Of a DNA stretch of 64,000 bases, positions 52,301-60,116 are shown one piece after another (position 1 is the first letter of the stretch; the number at the start of each line of letters is the position of its first letter). Below the pieces are notes generated by a model. The model made no database searches. It was not told the DNA's origin and saw only the letters and a program-made list of their open reading frames with translations. Origin of the DNA: Sagittula sp. P11 (lineage in GTDB: Bacteria; Pseudomonadota; Alphaproteobacteria; Rhodobacterales; Rhodobacteraceae); assembly GCF_002814095.1 (NCBI RefSeq), contig NZ_CP021913.1:3726501-3790500 (forward strand). The letters run 5' to 3'. Both the position numbers and the translations under genes were made by a program.

Positions 52301-55300
52301 GAACGTCCCGTCGAGGTTGTTGATCACGGCGCCCACCGTGTCCGTGGTGTCGACGCTGAACGCATGGCTGTCCAGCGTGTCCACATCGGCAAAAGCCGCG
52401 ACGACCGTGATCTGGTCGCTGTTGCCCGGCACCTGAGGATCCGTGCTCTCGTCCACGCTCCCCGAAAGCGCCTCGGCCATCGGTGCGTCGTTGGTGCCGG
52501 TCACCGTGACCGTCACGGCTTCTATGGTGGAGGCCCCCGCATCGTCGGTCAGCGTGACGAGGAAGCTCTCCGCCTCCACCTGGCCCGCCGACAGGCCGTT
52601 CGCCACGCCGTTGTTCAGCGTATAGGTCCACGCGCCGGTGACCGGGTCGATGGTGAAGTTACCGTAGATACCCGACGCGTTGCCGGACCACGTCAGCACG
52701 GCCCCCGCATCCGGGTCGAAACCGGCCAGCGTGCCCGTGGCGACGGGCGTGCCCGGGTCGACGACGATGCCGTCCGCATCGCTGCCCGCCTCACGAACCG
52801 CACCTGCCGTGCCCTGGCCCGTGACGATCTCCGGCTCGTCGTTGCGGCCGGTGATGGTGACCGTGACAAAGCGCGACGCGCTGCCGCCGTTGTCGTCGGA
52901 TAGGATGACCTCGTAGACCTGCTCCAGCGTCTCGCCTTCGCCGAGGCTGTCGAGCGCGGCGTCGTCCACGGTGAAAGTCCAGTCGAAGCTGCCCGACACG
53001 GGGCCGGCGGGCACCGAGAAGCTGCCGACATAGCCGGGCGACACCGGAAGGGCCGTGGCCGTGTGCGTGTCGAGGGCATCGATATCCGTGAAGCTGATCG
53101 TGCCGGAGGCGGACAGGACGTCCACGCCTTCGCCCGGTGCGCCATCCGCGATCTCGGAAACCGCGCCTTCGACCACGGCGGCGGTGATCTCGGGCGCATC
53201 GTTGCGGCCGGTCACCGTCACCCTGAACACCTGCATGCCGGAAGTGTCGTTCGGCGCCCCGCTGTCATCGGTGGCAAAGACCCGGGTCTCGATCCGCAGC
53301 GTGTCGCCCGCGGACAGCCGGTCGATCCCCAGCGAGGGGGGAGAGTCCAGCCGCCAGTACCCGGTCTCGTCGATGGTCACGGCCGCCTCCAGCGCCGCCA
53401 TCTCTGCCGCTGTGAAGGGTGAGGGGAGACCGCCGCCCGCCGCATCCTCGAAGATCACGGCGAAGGGCAGGTGGCCGATGCTGGCCGTATCGGTCGCGTC
53501 GAGGTCGGCAAAGGTGATCTGCCCCTGATCGGAAAGCCCGGCGGGCGCCAGCGGCTCCGCCAGCGCCACGTCGACCGGCGCCGAGGTGATCTGCGGCGTG
53601 TTGTTCCTGCCGGTCACCGTGAAGCTCAGGACCTGCGTCCCGGTCTCGCCCGCAAGGTCCGTCGCCGTGATCGTGTAGGACCAGGTGATCTCCTCTCCGA
53701 TGGCCAGGAAATTCAGGGCAGCCTGCGCCGCGTAGTTCCACCCGATGGATCCCGGCGGCACCGCATCCGACACCCCGGTGGAGAAGCCTTCCTCCAGCGC
53801 CGCCGCATTGCCGGGGTCGAGAACGCCGCCGCTCCACGCGATATCGCCGTTGGAGACGAAGGTGATGTCGACAAGGTCGCCCGCATCGCTGTCGGTGAAA
53901 TCCACCGTCCCGCTGTCCGCCAGCACCTGCATGCCGGCCACCGGCGCCTCGGTGAACCCGGCTGAGGGGCTGACCGTGACCTGAGGCGCGTCGTTGGTGC
54001 CCGTGACCGTCACGGTGACCGTGTTCACAGCCGTCGCCCCGTGCCGGTCGGTCGCCGTCACCTCGAAGGTCACATCCCGCGTCTCGCCCTGACCAAGGTC
54101 GGTGAAGAAGCCGGTCGGGTCGAAGGTCACCTCCGTCCCGGAGACCGTGGCCGCACCCTCCGCAGGCGGGGCGGTGATGGTGTAGATCAGGGTCGTGCCG
54201 TCGTCGTCGCTGTCGATGTCATCGCCGTAGTCGGCAAGGTCCACGCTGACCGGCCCGCCGGTCTCCTCCGCCGCCAGCGTCACCGCGTCCAGCGTCGGGG
54301 CATCGTTCTCGCCGGTGACGGTGATCTGCACCTCGCGGGCGATCAGCCCGCCGCGGCCGTCGTCGATGACAACCGTCACCACCACCACGGCATCCTCGCC
54401 CAGGGCCAGCCCTTCGTATGCGCCATCGGTGTCGAAGGTCAGCTCGTAGAGCATGCCGCTGGCGCAATCCCGCGTGTCGCCGTCCACCAGCGCCACGTCG
54501 ATAAGCCCGCCCGTGGCCGAAACGGAATCGATGGAGACCCCGTCACCGTCGAAGTCCACGATCTCCATGGGGAAGGCGACCGTCCCGCTCTCGGAAACCA
54601 CCTGGTCGGCAACCGAGACCACCGGCGCATTGTCCCGCCCGTCGAGGTAGAGCGTGACATCCGCGAATTGCAGCGCATCGATGAACCGCAGCGTGTCGGT
54701 GCCCTCGGCGCCGGTCAGGTCGGTGACGGCCAGCGACTGCCCCCAGCCGCAGGCGAACCACGACTTGTAATGCCCGTACCCATGGCCGCTGCCGTGCGTG
54801 TCGTGGCCCTTGCCCTTGTCGTTCCGGTGCCGGTCGTCGCCGTCCAGATGGCTGCCCGTCAGGCAGATGTCGAAGTCGAGGATGGAGCCGTCGTAGACCG
54901 CCGTGTCGAACCCGATGCTGCCCTCGAGGGTGTCGTCGCCTGCGCCGCCCCGGAGGGTGTTCTCGCCATGCCCCACCTCGATCACGTCGTCGCCCGCACC
55001 GCCGTCGACCGAACTGTCGCCATGCCCCGTGCGCACCACGTCGTCGCCGTCGCCCGCATCGACGGTGTCGTCACCGTGCCCCGACCGGATCTCGTCATCG
55101 CCGCCGCCGGTGGATATGTCGTCGTCGCCCCAGCCGCTGCGCACCTCGTCTTCGCCATCGCCGGACACAACGGTGTTGTCGCCGGTCCCCGCACGGATGT
55201 CGTTGTCGCCGCTGCCCGCATCGATGCTGTCGTCGCCCGACCCGCCGCTGACATTGTCGTCGCCCGGCCCGGCGAGGATCGTGTCGGCGCCGCTGCTGCC

Positions 55301-55477
55301 CTCGATAGTATCGTCGTGATCCGAACCGATGACACTGTCGTCACCGCCCTTGGCGTTCACCTTGCGGCCGGATGTCTCCCCGGAAAGGTCGATCGTGTCG
55401 TCGGCGCGGGTGCCGTTGATGGTCTTCAAAGTGCTTGATACGGTGCCGTTTCCACGGCCCGGACGAAAATACGTCAT
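46304..55477 (-). CDS. Giant VCBS/vWA/RTX type-I-secreted adhesin-like protein
   Basis: This protein of about 3057 residues is built like a large repeat adhesin. It has an N-terminal run of GDD-type RTX-like repeats (about 30-195), a His-rich spacer (about 215-250), about 13 cadherin/VCBS-like modules ending in VTGxNDAP-type motifs (about 290-1950) and a propeller-like region with LxDGGYVVxW repeats (about 1985-2365). A vWA-type domain with MIDAS-like DASGS (about 2615) is followed by a C-terminal RTX block (about 2935-3010) and a hydrophobic-acidic tail typical of type-I secretion signals. The start at 55477 follows GGGGGAC; an ATG 12 bases upstream is the alternative. No secretion genes are adjacent. 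Confidence 0.9.
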   Translation of the reverse strand: MTYFRPGRGNGTVSSTLKTINGTRADDTIDLSGETSGRKVNAKGGDDSVIGSDHDDTIEGSSGADTILAGPGDDNVSGGSGDDSIDAGSGDNDIRAGTGDNTVVSGDGEDEVRSGWGDDDISTGGGDDEIRSGHGDDTVDAGDGDDVVRTGHGDSSVDGGAGDDVIEVGHGENTLRGGAGDDTLEGSIGFDTAVYDGSILDFDICLTGSHLDGDDRHRNDKGKGHDTHGSGHGYGHYKSWFACGWGQSLAVTDLTGAEGTDTLRFIDALQFADVTLYLDGRDNAPVVSVADQVVSESGTVAFPMEIVDFDGDGVSIDSVSATGGLIDVALVDGDTRDCASGMLYELTFDTDGAYEGLALGEDAVVVVTVVIDDGRGGLIAREVQITVTGENDAPTLDAVTLAAEETGGPVSVDLADYGDDIDSDDDGTTLIYTITAPPAEGAATVSGTEVTFDPTGFFTDLGQGETRDVTFEVTATDRHGATAVNTVTVTVTGTNDAPQVTVSPSAGFTEAPVAGMQVLADSGTVDFTDSDAGDLVDITFVSNGDIAWSGGVLDPGNAAALEEGFSTGVSDAVPPGSIGWNYAAQAALNFLAIGEEITWSYTITATDLAGETGTQVLSFTVTGRNNTPQITSAPVDVALAEPLAPAGLSDQGQITFADLDATDTASIGHLPFAVIFEDAAGGGLPSPFTAAEMAALEAAVTIDETGYWRLDSPPSLGIDRLSAGDTLRIETRVFATDDSGAPNDTSGMQVFRVTVTGRNDAPEITAAVVEGAVSEIADGAPGEGVDVLSASGTISFTDIDALDTHTATALPVSPGYVGSFSVPAGPVSGSFDWTFTVDDAALDSLGEGETLEQVYEVILSDDNGGSASRFVTVTITGRNDEPEIVTGQGTAGAVREAGSDADGIVVDPGTPVATGTLAGFDPDAGAVLTWSGNASGIYGNFTIDPVTGAWTYTLNNGVANGLSAGQVEAESFLVTLTDDAGASTIEAVTVTVTGTNDAPMAEALSGSVDESTDPQVPGNSDQITVVAAFADVDTLDSHAFSVDTTDTVGAVINNLDGTFTYSANGAFEHLALGEEATDTFTYTVDDGNGGVDTELVTITVQGANDAPRITLTTPDTDAETLTESGLPLTVSSTLTFSDMDTSDTVTAAVTGFSATGATAVLAGVPPENLLGMLTLDTPTVLSAVESLARRGWTFDSGTNNFAGLSLGESLVLTYTVTATDVHGAEASHDIAITIEGRNNRPTVVIEPALPFVEDADATAQVLSQSGTLSFDDIDLGDTIDLTYSINGAPVWSGGTLTAAQETALAAGFSTGVTGANAPGTIGWTYDATLDLDFLGRNETIGLSYMVAAHDGTQTGTDVIFFSILGTNDAPVVTATPASAITEEADASAQVIGLSGTVEIADLDVNDVLEVYTQLVDVPVWSHGTLTAAQEVQIQTGFTLGVPGPVTAGTVLPWSYNNSLDLDFLGAGETITFSVRIVANDFGAALASDIVTFTITGTNDGPVLVADGNGSDLVTEAGTLDPGDPSAVGKLLINDSDPDANDTLTLSAVNGSAANIGTAVAGTYGSLLVDAAGNWTYTLDDADPDTEALAQGEIATEVFGYSVVDSTGAEASSTLTITITGSGDNAPPVASDDSLQVDEDDVHGFAQADIFGQVSLALANDTDPEGDALRASSITNGIDSETLPDPFGAPGQTMTIAGTNGGVFTVRNDGAYSFDTNGEFNALAHGEFVSTGITYTVTDANGGTDTAEITVDVRGRNDAPVAVADDNGGDPVVEAGFATAGDPIASGNVLANDTDPDTSDVLIVLSVEADNANVGAPVAGHYGSVVIGANGDWTYTLDDLNPSTRALAEGEVVTETFQYVVNDGLFAADIGTLTITITGSNDAPFAPDTLQVGTEDGMVIDSVLSSDPDSVAAPIHTVETGPSHGSVTMNIDGSYTYTPDADWSGIDSFDYRATDSLGAYEVGTEIITIEAVADAPTVSLAPPGAATYGFAGSGVDQQVSTAATDGDTAETVAALDGGGYVVVWHSNENGTYNVLARMFLDDGTPQGQALTVASGLPAIPYPVVNGLPGGGFAIAHASAGAGGGDISVSLYDAGGSQTNTQTFGGSGLVHPDTAVLDDGRIVVTYTQSAGGDAGSSAIMGQVLASNGNLLGSPFLVNVTNPTAQQSSHVTALPGGGFVAVWASDLQDGNGLAIVGQIFDASAAPVGPEFVANTYTNGNQELPVVAALADGGYVVAWQSFGQDGSGSSLHAQRYDLTGARVGGEFQVNTYSFSAQSSPTVVGLPDGGFAISWSSFLEDGSGYGIFEQRYNADGSPFGIETRVNNITTGNQYSYPFGGGGQMALLDNGDLVNVWSTEIGAGEIFSTLTSLPEGYTTEDQPVPVNLAAALTVTDGSETLTITLSGFPAGATFSLGAASGSDWVIENAEGLDLSTLEMTPPADWNGSFTLTATATATETSNGSAASTTASGTYRILPVEDGPRAEDQVIEVPINDGLSPYTPPPGALVAVDPDLGDTLTWTAGSFALPNGTLNISPSGGFNFIPNPGFTGVETFTATVTDSTGRTDTAELRIEVANETFVSDSGQEVTLDLNAAPVDGNPAGAISIDLTSYDAPSVNLVFAMDASGSLGTSAWLQQLDAVSNALEDIATRFDGTGIDIDVEVFSYSGATSQNNLRLQFVDGNPATLPQILTAPRRTAPSVDLDLTTLAGLQADIAQMTYTAGFTPWDAAFQQTEFYFDTQYVLDGPDALNLMLFITDGNPGPTQQWAQPLANLLNDTFTTTISSAGTPAGTYTPQAQFNRPYAVDVQSFGIGSNLNLALLSQTDSDGQATPVTSFGALSAALSGSGLFPATLIALDVTLEADGTDLGTIADETNPAVVAGTLEIDLALADLAGIEDLLGAQNEFAVTAIFDLDGDTGTTFDQVTLNSYELIGLGDTAVTETGTSGNDLLMGSLAGDSVDGGEGDDLILTGGGSDTVIGGTGDDRLGGGADGDSFVFRAGDGLDRILDYDAAEDEIVFDGLAFGDLTIADTGTGDVSITYSGGVLTVENASVADFLEQEFVFV

Positions 55478-55830
55478 GGTGTCCCCCATCGGAAAGAATA
55501 GCGGCAGTTTGAAAATCGAAACGGCGCAGGTGCGCGCCCAAGCTGGTACTGGAAACTCCCAATATTAACGGCCCGGCAAGCCTTCCCTGTCAAACCTTTC
55601 CGTACGTGGGCCACGGTCAGACCACCGCAAGCGTCTGAGAAGGCGGATGTTTCGTCCCGAAGTGGAACCGGATTTCCACCGCCTTTCGCGTCAAACCCGC
55701 CTCTCGACAGGCCGAATCGCGTCATGAGTGTTTCAGAATCGGAAACGGTGTCCGGACAGTTGCCACAGTTGCCTTTGTGGACGAATCCTGCCTACTCTCA
55801 TATGCGGGATAGATTCCCGGGGGGATAGGA
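55478..55830. other. Divergent intergenic region between giant adhesin and XRE regulator
   Basis: This 353-bp gap drives both genes. For the leftward adhesin, TTGACA (55588-55593 on the coding strand) with TAATAT (55562-55567) is promoter-like but has a 20-bp spacer. TTTGACGCGA at 55686-55695 repeats the motif found upstream of the RTX-Hint gene. For the rightward regulator, GTTTC-N7-GAAAC (55730-55746) is a possible operator, and TTGTGG with TCATAT at 17-bp spacing is a weak promoter. Confidence 0.45.
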
Positions 55831-56391
55831 ATGAAGAGCGAACTGACAGTTCGCCTCGCTGCGCGTCTATCTGCACTTCGCGCGGCGCGCGGATGGACAC
55901 TGGACCAGCTGGCTGCTGCCAGCGGCGTCTCCCGCGCCGCGCTCTCCCGCCTCGAAAACGCCGAGGTCAGCCCTTCCGCCGACGTGCTCTACCGCCTCGC
56001 CGCCGCCCACGAGATGACGCTTTCGCGGCTGATGTCGCTCATGGAAGACGGCTTTGCCGCCCAGGTCCGCCGCGACGACCAGGCGCTGTGGCGTGACGGC
56101 GAAACAGGCCTCTCCCGCCGGATCGTGTCCCCCGCAGCACCCGCGCTTGCGGGGGAGGTGATCGAATGCAAGATCACACCCGGCACACATTGGGTGCAGG
56201 AAGCCCCCGAGGTTCCGGGCCAGGAGCACCACCTCGTGATGCTGACCGGCTACATGCACGCGGTGGTCGACGGCGAGGCGCACTACCTCGCCCCGGGCGA
56301 CACTCTTCGGTACCGCGAACACGGCGAGACACGCTTCGTCACCGCAAAGGGGCAGGGAGCGAAGTTCATGATGTGCCGGATCAGCGGTTGA
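55831..56391 (+). CDS. XRE-family regulator with C-terminal cupin
   Basis: This 186-residue regulator has an N-terminal helix-turn-helix (about 8-65: RGWTLDQLAAASGVSRAALS and NAEVSPSADVLYRLA) and a C-terminal cupin (about 105-183: PGTHWVQEAPEVPGQEHHLV and APGDTLRYREHG) that would sense a small ligand. Regulators of this class often control amino-acid or polyamine catabolism, but no target is evident here. GGGGGATAGG precedes the ATG. It is divergent from the giant adhesin gene and convergent with serine deaminase. Confidence 0.88.
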   Translation: MKSELTVRLAARLSALRAARGWTLDQLAAASGVSRAALSRLENAEVSPSADVLYRLAAAHEMTLSRLMSLMEDGFAAQVRRDDQALWRDGETGLSRRIVSPAAPALAGEVIECKITPGTHWVQEAPEVPGQEHHLVMLTGYMHAVVDGEAHYLAPGDTLRYREHGETRFVTAKGQGAKFMMCRISG

Positions 56392-56420
56392 GAATGGTAT
56401 CGGCTTGCTGACGCAAGCCG

Positions 56421-56548
56421 ATCCGCGCGGGCTTCGCCCGCGGATGGGGGCTCTGCCCCCGTCTCCCTCCGGGAGCCTCCCCCGAGGATATTTGGACCAA
56501 GATGAAGCAAGGCCGTCCGTGCCTTTCATCTTGGTGCAAATACCTCGG
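56421..56548. repeat. Inverted pair of intergenic hairpin elements between convergent genes
   Basis: The left copy has hairpins at 56421-56445 and GGGGGC-TCT-GCCCCC (56446-56460), then the tail CCGAGGATATTTGGACCAAG through ATGAA (56482-56506). The right copy is the reverse complement of the tail (56525-56548) with few changes, so the two could form one long stem of about 24 bp around an 18-base loop. The position between convergent XRE and sdaA genes suggests a bidirectional terminator. Confidence 0.65.
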
Positions 56549-56609
56549 AGGGGTCCGGGGAGGCGGAGCCTCTCCGGCGGATCGCCTTGCGCCAGCAAGG
56601 CGAAACGTC

Positions 56610-57983
56610 TCAGCAGTTCGGCACGTTGACCGCCAGACCTCCGAGCGAGGTCTCCTTGTACTTCTCGTGCATGTCCTGGCCGGTCTGGCGCATGGTCTCG
56701 ATCACCGCGTCCAGTGGCACGAGGTGGGTGCCGTCGCCGCGGATGGCCAGCGACGCGGCCGAGACCGCCTTGATCGCGCCGAGGCCGTTGCGCTCGATGC
56801 AGGGCACCTGCACCAGCCCCTTCACCGGATCGCAGGTCATGCCGAGGTGGTGCTCCAGCGCGATCTCCGCGGCGTTCTCGATCTGCGCGGGCGTGCCGCC
56901 CATCACCGCGGCGAGGCCGGCGGCGGCCATGGCGGCGGCGCTGCCGACCTCAGCCTGGCAGCCCGCCTCGGCGCCGGAGATCGAGGCGTTGTATTTCACC
57001 AGCCCGCCGATGGCGGCGGCGGTCAGCAGGAAGTCGGGGATGCGGGCGCGGGTCGCGCCCGGCACGTGGTCCAGCCAGTAGCGGATCACCGCGGGCACCA
57101 CGCCTGCCGCGCCGTTCGTCGGCGCCGTCACCACCTGTCCACCGGCGGCGTTCTGTTCGTTCACCGCCATGGCGTAGACGCTCATCCAGTCGTTGCAGAC
57201 GTGCGGGGCAGACTGGTTCATGCCGCGTTCCGCCACCAGCTGTTCGTGAATGCGCCGCGCGCGCCGCTTCACGCCCAGTCCGCCGGGCAGGATGCCTTCA
57301 CCCTCCATGCCGAGGTCGATGCAGCGGTTCATCACCTCCCAGATCCGGGCGAGCCCGCGGTCGAGGTTGTCGGCCCCGCCGCGCGAGATCTCGTTGGCGC
57401 GCTTCATCTCGGCGATGGTCTTGCCGGAGCGGTCCGCCATCTCCAGCATCTCGGCGGCGGATTTGAACGGGTAGGGCACCGGCGGTCCGTTGTCGGTGTC
57501 CTTCCCGGCGGCCAGCTCGTCGGCGGTCAGGACGAAGCCGCCGCCCACGGAATAGTAGGTCTCCTGCAGGATCACGTCGCCCTGTTCGTCCAGCGCCTCG
57601 ATCACCATCCCGTTGGCGTGGCCGGGCAGGGCGGCGCCAAAGTCGAACCGCAGGTCATGTCCCATGTCGAAGCGCATCTCGGGCAGCCCCTCGGGCGCCA
57701 CGGTTCCGGTTTCGCGGATGCGGGCCAGCGCGGCCTCGGCGGCCTCGTGGTCGTAGGTCTGCGGCGCGAACCCGGCAAGGCCCAGCACCGTCGCGCGGTC
57801 GGTGGCGTGGCCCACGCCGGTGAAGGCAAGCGAGCCGTAGAGGTGCGCCTTCAGCCCGTGCGCGCGGAACGGCGCCTGCCGCAGCCGGTCGAGGAAGCGC
57901 GCGCCCGCCACCATCGGCCCCATCGTGTGGGAGGACGACGGGCCGACCCCCACCTTGAACATGTCGAACACGGACAGGAACAT
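56610..57983 (-). CDS. sdaA: L-serine ammonia-lyase (iron-sulphur serine deaminase)
   Basis: This 457-residue enzyme deaminates L-serine to pyruvate using a [4Fe-4S] cluster. The N-terminal FLSVFDMFKVGVGPSSSHTM and PMVAGARFLD are diagnostic. The cluster cysteines lie in GAEAGCQAEVG, LGMTCDPVKGLVQVPCIERN and the C-terminal Cys. The single-chain length matches E. coli SdaA (454). The ATG at 57983 overlaps the stop of the upstream GST gene by one base (TGATG), so translation is coupled. Confidence 0.95.
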   Translation of the reverse strand: MFLSVFDMFKVGVGPSSSHTMGPMVAGARFLDRLRQAPFRAHGLKAHLYGSLAFTGVGHATDRATVLGLAGFAPQTYDHEAAEAALARIRETGTVAPEGLPEMRFDMGHDLRFDFGAALPGHANGMVIEALDEQGDVILQETYYSVGGGFVLTADELAAGKDTDNGPPVPYPFKSAAEMLEMADRSGKTIAEMKRANEISRGGADNLDRGLARIWEVMNRCIDLGMEGEGILPGGLGVKRRARRIHEQLVAERGMNQSAPHVCNDWMSVYAMAVNEQNAAGGQVVTAPTNGAAGVVPAVIRYWLDHVPGATRARIPDFLLTAAAIGGLVKYNASISGAEAGCQAEVGSAAAMAAAGLAAVMGGTPAQIENAAEIALEHHLGMTCDPVKGLVQVPCIERNGLGAIKAVSAASLAIRGDGTHLVPLDAVIETMRQTGQDMHEKYKETSLGGLAVNVPNC

Positions 57984-58690
57984 CAGAGCGCACTCCCTTC
58001 TGGTGGCTGTGCGGGACGCGGATTGCTGAGCGGGGTCGGTCCCAACCCCTCGGCCAAGGCGGCCTTCTGTGCAGACGGACGGGTTTCCACCCTTTCCGCC
58101 AGCGCATTGAGCGCCGGGTAAGCGGCGAGCCGGAACCAGCCGGTGTCGCCATGCGGGTAAAGCGCGCACCAGCGCAGAAGGACCGCGACGTAGATCGCAA
58201 GCGCATCGGGCGGCGCGTCCGGGTCACGCCCGCCGATCACCCCGTCCAGCAGCGCAAGCGCACGGGGCAGGGTCATGCCCGTCCCGTCCACACCGCGCAG
58301 GGTGGCAAGCAGCGCAGCCTGCGCCTGCGGGTCCGGCCCCACGTATTTCTCCGGGTAGAAGGTCATCCGCAGCCCGGTGTGCACGGTGTTCGACACGAAG
58401 ACCAGCCATTTCAGGACATCGCCGCGCCCGGCGTCTTCGGACGCGGGGGCCAGCCGCCCGTGCCGGTCCGCCAGCCACAACAGGATCGCCGCCGTCTCGA
58501 AAAGCGTGCCGTCCGGCGTCTCCAGCGCGGGGATCAGGCCCGCGGGGTTCACCCGCCGGTACTCTGCACTCTCCTGCGCGCGGGCCGCGCGGTCGACCAG
58601 CCGCGTGACATAGGGCACGCCAAGCTCTTCCAGCGCCAACCGGACGATCAGCGAGGCATTGTCGGGGGCATAGTGCAGCACGTAACTCAT
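57983..58690 (-). CDS. Glutathione S-transferase-family protein
   Basis: This 235-residue protein has an N-terminal thioredoxin-like GST domain (MSYVLHYAPDNASLIVRLAL, GLIPALETPDGTLFETAAIL with the conserved cis-Pro and the glutathione-contacting Glu/Thr pair) and a C-terminal all-helical domain (about 90-210). The active-site residue may be Ser13 or Tyr3/Tyr7; the class is unclear. AGGTAAGG precedes the ATG. It is the first gene of a two-gene unit with sdaA. Confidence 0.87.
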   Translation of the reverse strand: MSYVLHYAPDNASLIVRLALEELGVPYVTRLVDRAARAQESAEYRRVNPAGLIPALETPDGTLFETAAILLWLADRHGRLAPASEDAGRGDVLKWLVFVSNTVHTGLRMTFYPEKYVGPDPQAQAALLATLRGVDGTGMTLPRALALLDGVIGGRDPDAPPDALAIYVAVLLRWCALYPHGDTGWFRLAAYPALNALAERVETRPSAQKAALAEGLGPTPLSNPRPAQPPEGSAL

Positions 58691-58883
58691 GCGCCTTACC
58701 TAGCCCGCCCGCGCAGAAGCGCCCGCATGAAAAGCGTCATCCGGGGGCGTAAATGCGGTGCCGCGCCTCACGCCGCCGTGATGCACCGTGACCCGGTCGT
58801 GTGAAACTCTGCCGGCGCGTCATCGTGGCTGGAGGTGAGCGCGGCCCGGGACGGTGCCGCTCCGGAACACAGGGAGACCACAA

Positions 58884-59429
58884 ATGAAGACCTTTGCAGC
58901 CACCGCCATCCTCGCCCTCATGACCACGCCGGCCCTTGCCGCCGACGTGCCTACGGTCGGGGGCGCGCCGATGTACCCGGACAAGACCATCGTCGAGAAC
59001 GCGGTAAACTCGCCCATCCACACCACGCTGGTCGCGGCGGTCAAGCAGGCCGGCCTTGTCGACACGCTCAATTCCGAAGGGCCCTTCACCGTCTTCGCGC
59101 CGACCGACAAGGCGTTCGGCATGGTCTCCGACGAGAGCCTGCAGCAACTGATGATGCCCCAGCACAAGGAACAGCTCGGTCAGATCCTCGCCTGCCACGT
59201 GGTCGCCGCAAACGCCATGTCCGATGCCATCATGGGCATGATCGCGGATGACGGCGGCATGCACCCGGTGCCGACCGTGGGCGGCTGCACGCTCCAGGCG
59301 AAGATGAGCGGCAACAACATCGTCCTGACGGACGAGAACGGCCGCGAGGCCACCGTGACCCTCGCCGATGTCCGCCAGTCCAACGGCGTCATCCACGTGA
59401 TCGACCGCGTCCTGCTGCCGAGGCAGTAA
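58884..59429 (+). CDS. Secreted fasciclin-domain protein
   Basis: This 181-residue protein has a signal peptide (MKTFAATAILALMTTPALA) and one FAS1 domain (about 40-180) with the H1 and H2 motifs GPFTVFAPTDKAFGMV and NGVIHVIDRVLLPR. FAS1 proteins mediate adhesion or bind other macromolecules outside the cell; bacterial single-domain members are mostly uncharacterised. An insert between the motifs contains two cysteines (LACHV and GGCTLQ). CAGGGAGA precedes the ATG at 58884. Confidence 0.9.
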   Translation: MKTFAATAILALMTTPALAADVPTVGGAPMYPDKTIVENAVNSPIHTTLVAAVKQAGLVDTLNSEGPFTVFAPTDKAFGMVSDESLQQLMMPQHKEQLGQILACHVVAANAMSDAIMGMIADDGGMHPVPTVGGCTLQAKMSGNNIVLTDENGREATVTLADVRQSNGVIHVIDRVLLPRQ

Positions 59430-59628
59430 GCGGTCCCTCGAATGGGGTGGGGGACCTCCCGCCCCGTGGAAAGGGCGCGCACCAAACGCGGGGCCACCAG
59501 ACCCTGGGCTTTGCTCCCGCCTCGCGCAGACGTGCGCGCCCTGACCTTGCCCGACGCCGGGATGATGCGCATCCTTTCGGGCACAACCTTTCCCACGCCG
59601 ACACACACCAGACAGGAGGAGGCACATC

Positions 59629-60087
59629 ATGAACCGCAGAACCTTCATCGCCGCCGCCGCCGCGCTCGGTTTCGGCGCCCGCGCCGCCGAGGCCGCCAGC
59701 TTCGAAGTCAACCGGAGCGAGGCCGAGTGGCGCGCCATGCTCAGCGAGATCGAGTACAAGGTCATGCGCCGGGAAGGCACTGAACGGGCCTACACCTCGC
59801 CGCTCAACGACGAGAAGCGCGCAGGCACCTTCCTGTGCAAGGGCTGCGACCTGCCGCTCTATTCCTCGAAGACCAAGTTCGACAGCGGCACCGGCTGGCC
59901 GTCCTTCTACGAGGCGCTGCCCAATGCCATCGAGACGAAGCCCGACCGCGCGCTCTTCATGGTGCGCACCGAGTGCCACTGCCGCCGTTGCGGTTCGCAC
60001 CTCGGGCACATCTTCGACGACGGCCCGCCGCCGACCGGCAAGCGGCATTGCATCAACGGCGTCTCGCTGACCTTCCAGCCGGCCTGA
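59629..60087 (+). CDS. msrB: Exported peptide-methionine (R)-S-oxide reductase
   Basis: This 152-residue enzyme reduces methionine-R-sulphoxide in proteins. Zinc ligands are Cys70, Cys73, Cys118 and Cys121 (LCKGC and CHCRRC). The catalytic Cys141 lies in RHCINGVSLTF, with GTGWPSFY also diagnostic. It starts with a twin-arginine-like signal (MNRRTFIAAAAALGFGARAAEA), so it acts in the periplasm, repairing oxidised exported proteins. AGGAGG precedes the ATG. The only other cysteine is Cys116, next to the second zinc site, so no N-terminal resolving Cys is obvious. Confidence 0.94.
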   Translation: MNRRTFIAAAAALGFGARAAEAASFEVNRSEAEWRAMLSEIEYKVMRREGTERAYTSPLNDEKRAGTFLCKGCDLPLYSSKTKFDSGTGWPSFYEALPNAIETKPDRALFMVRTECHCRRCGSHLGHIFDDGPPPTGKRHCINGVSLTFQPA

Positions 60088-60116
60088 CCGGCCGCAACGA
60101 TCCCCCGAACGTAAAA

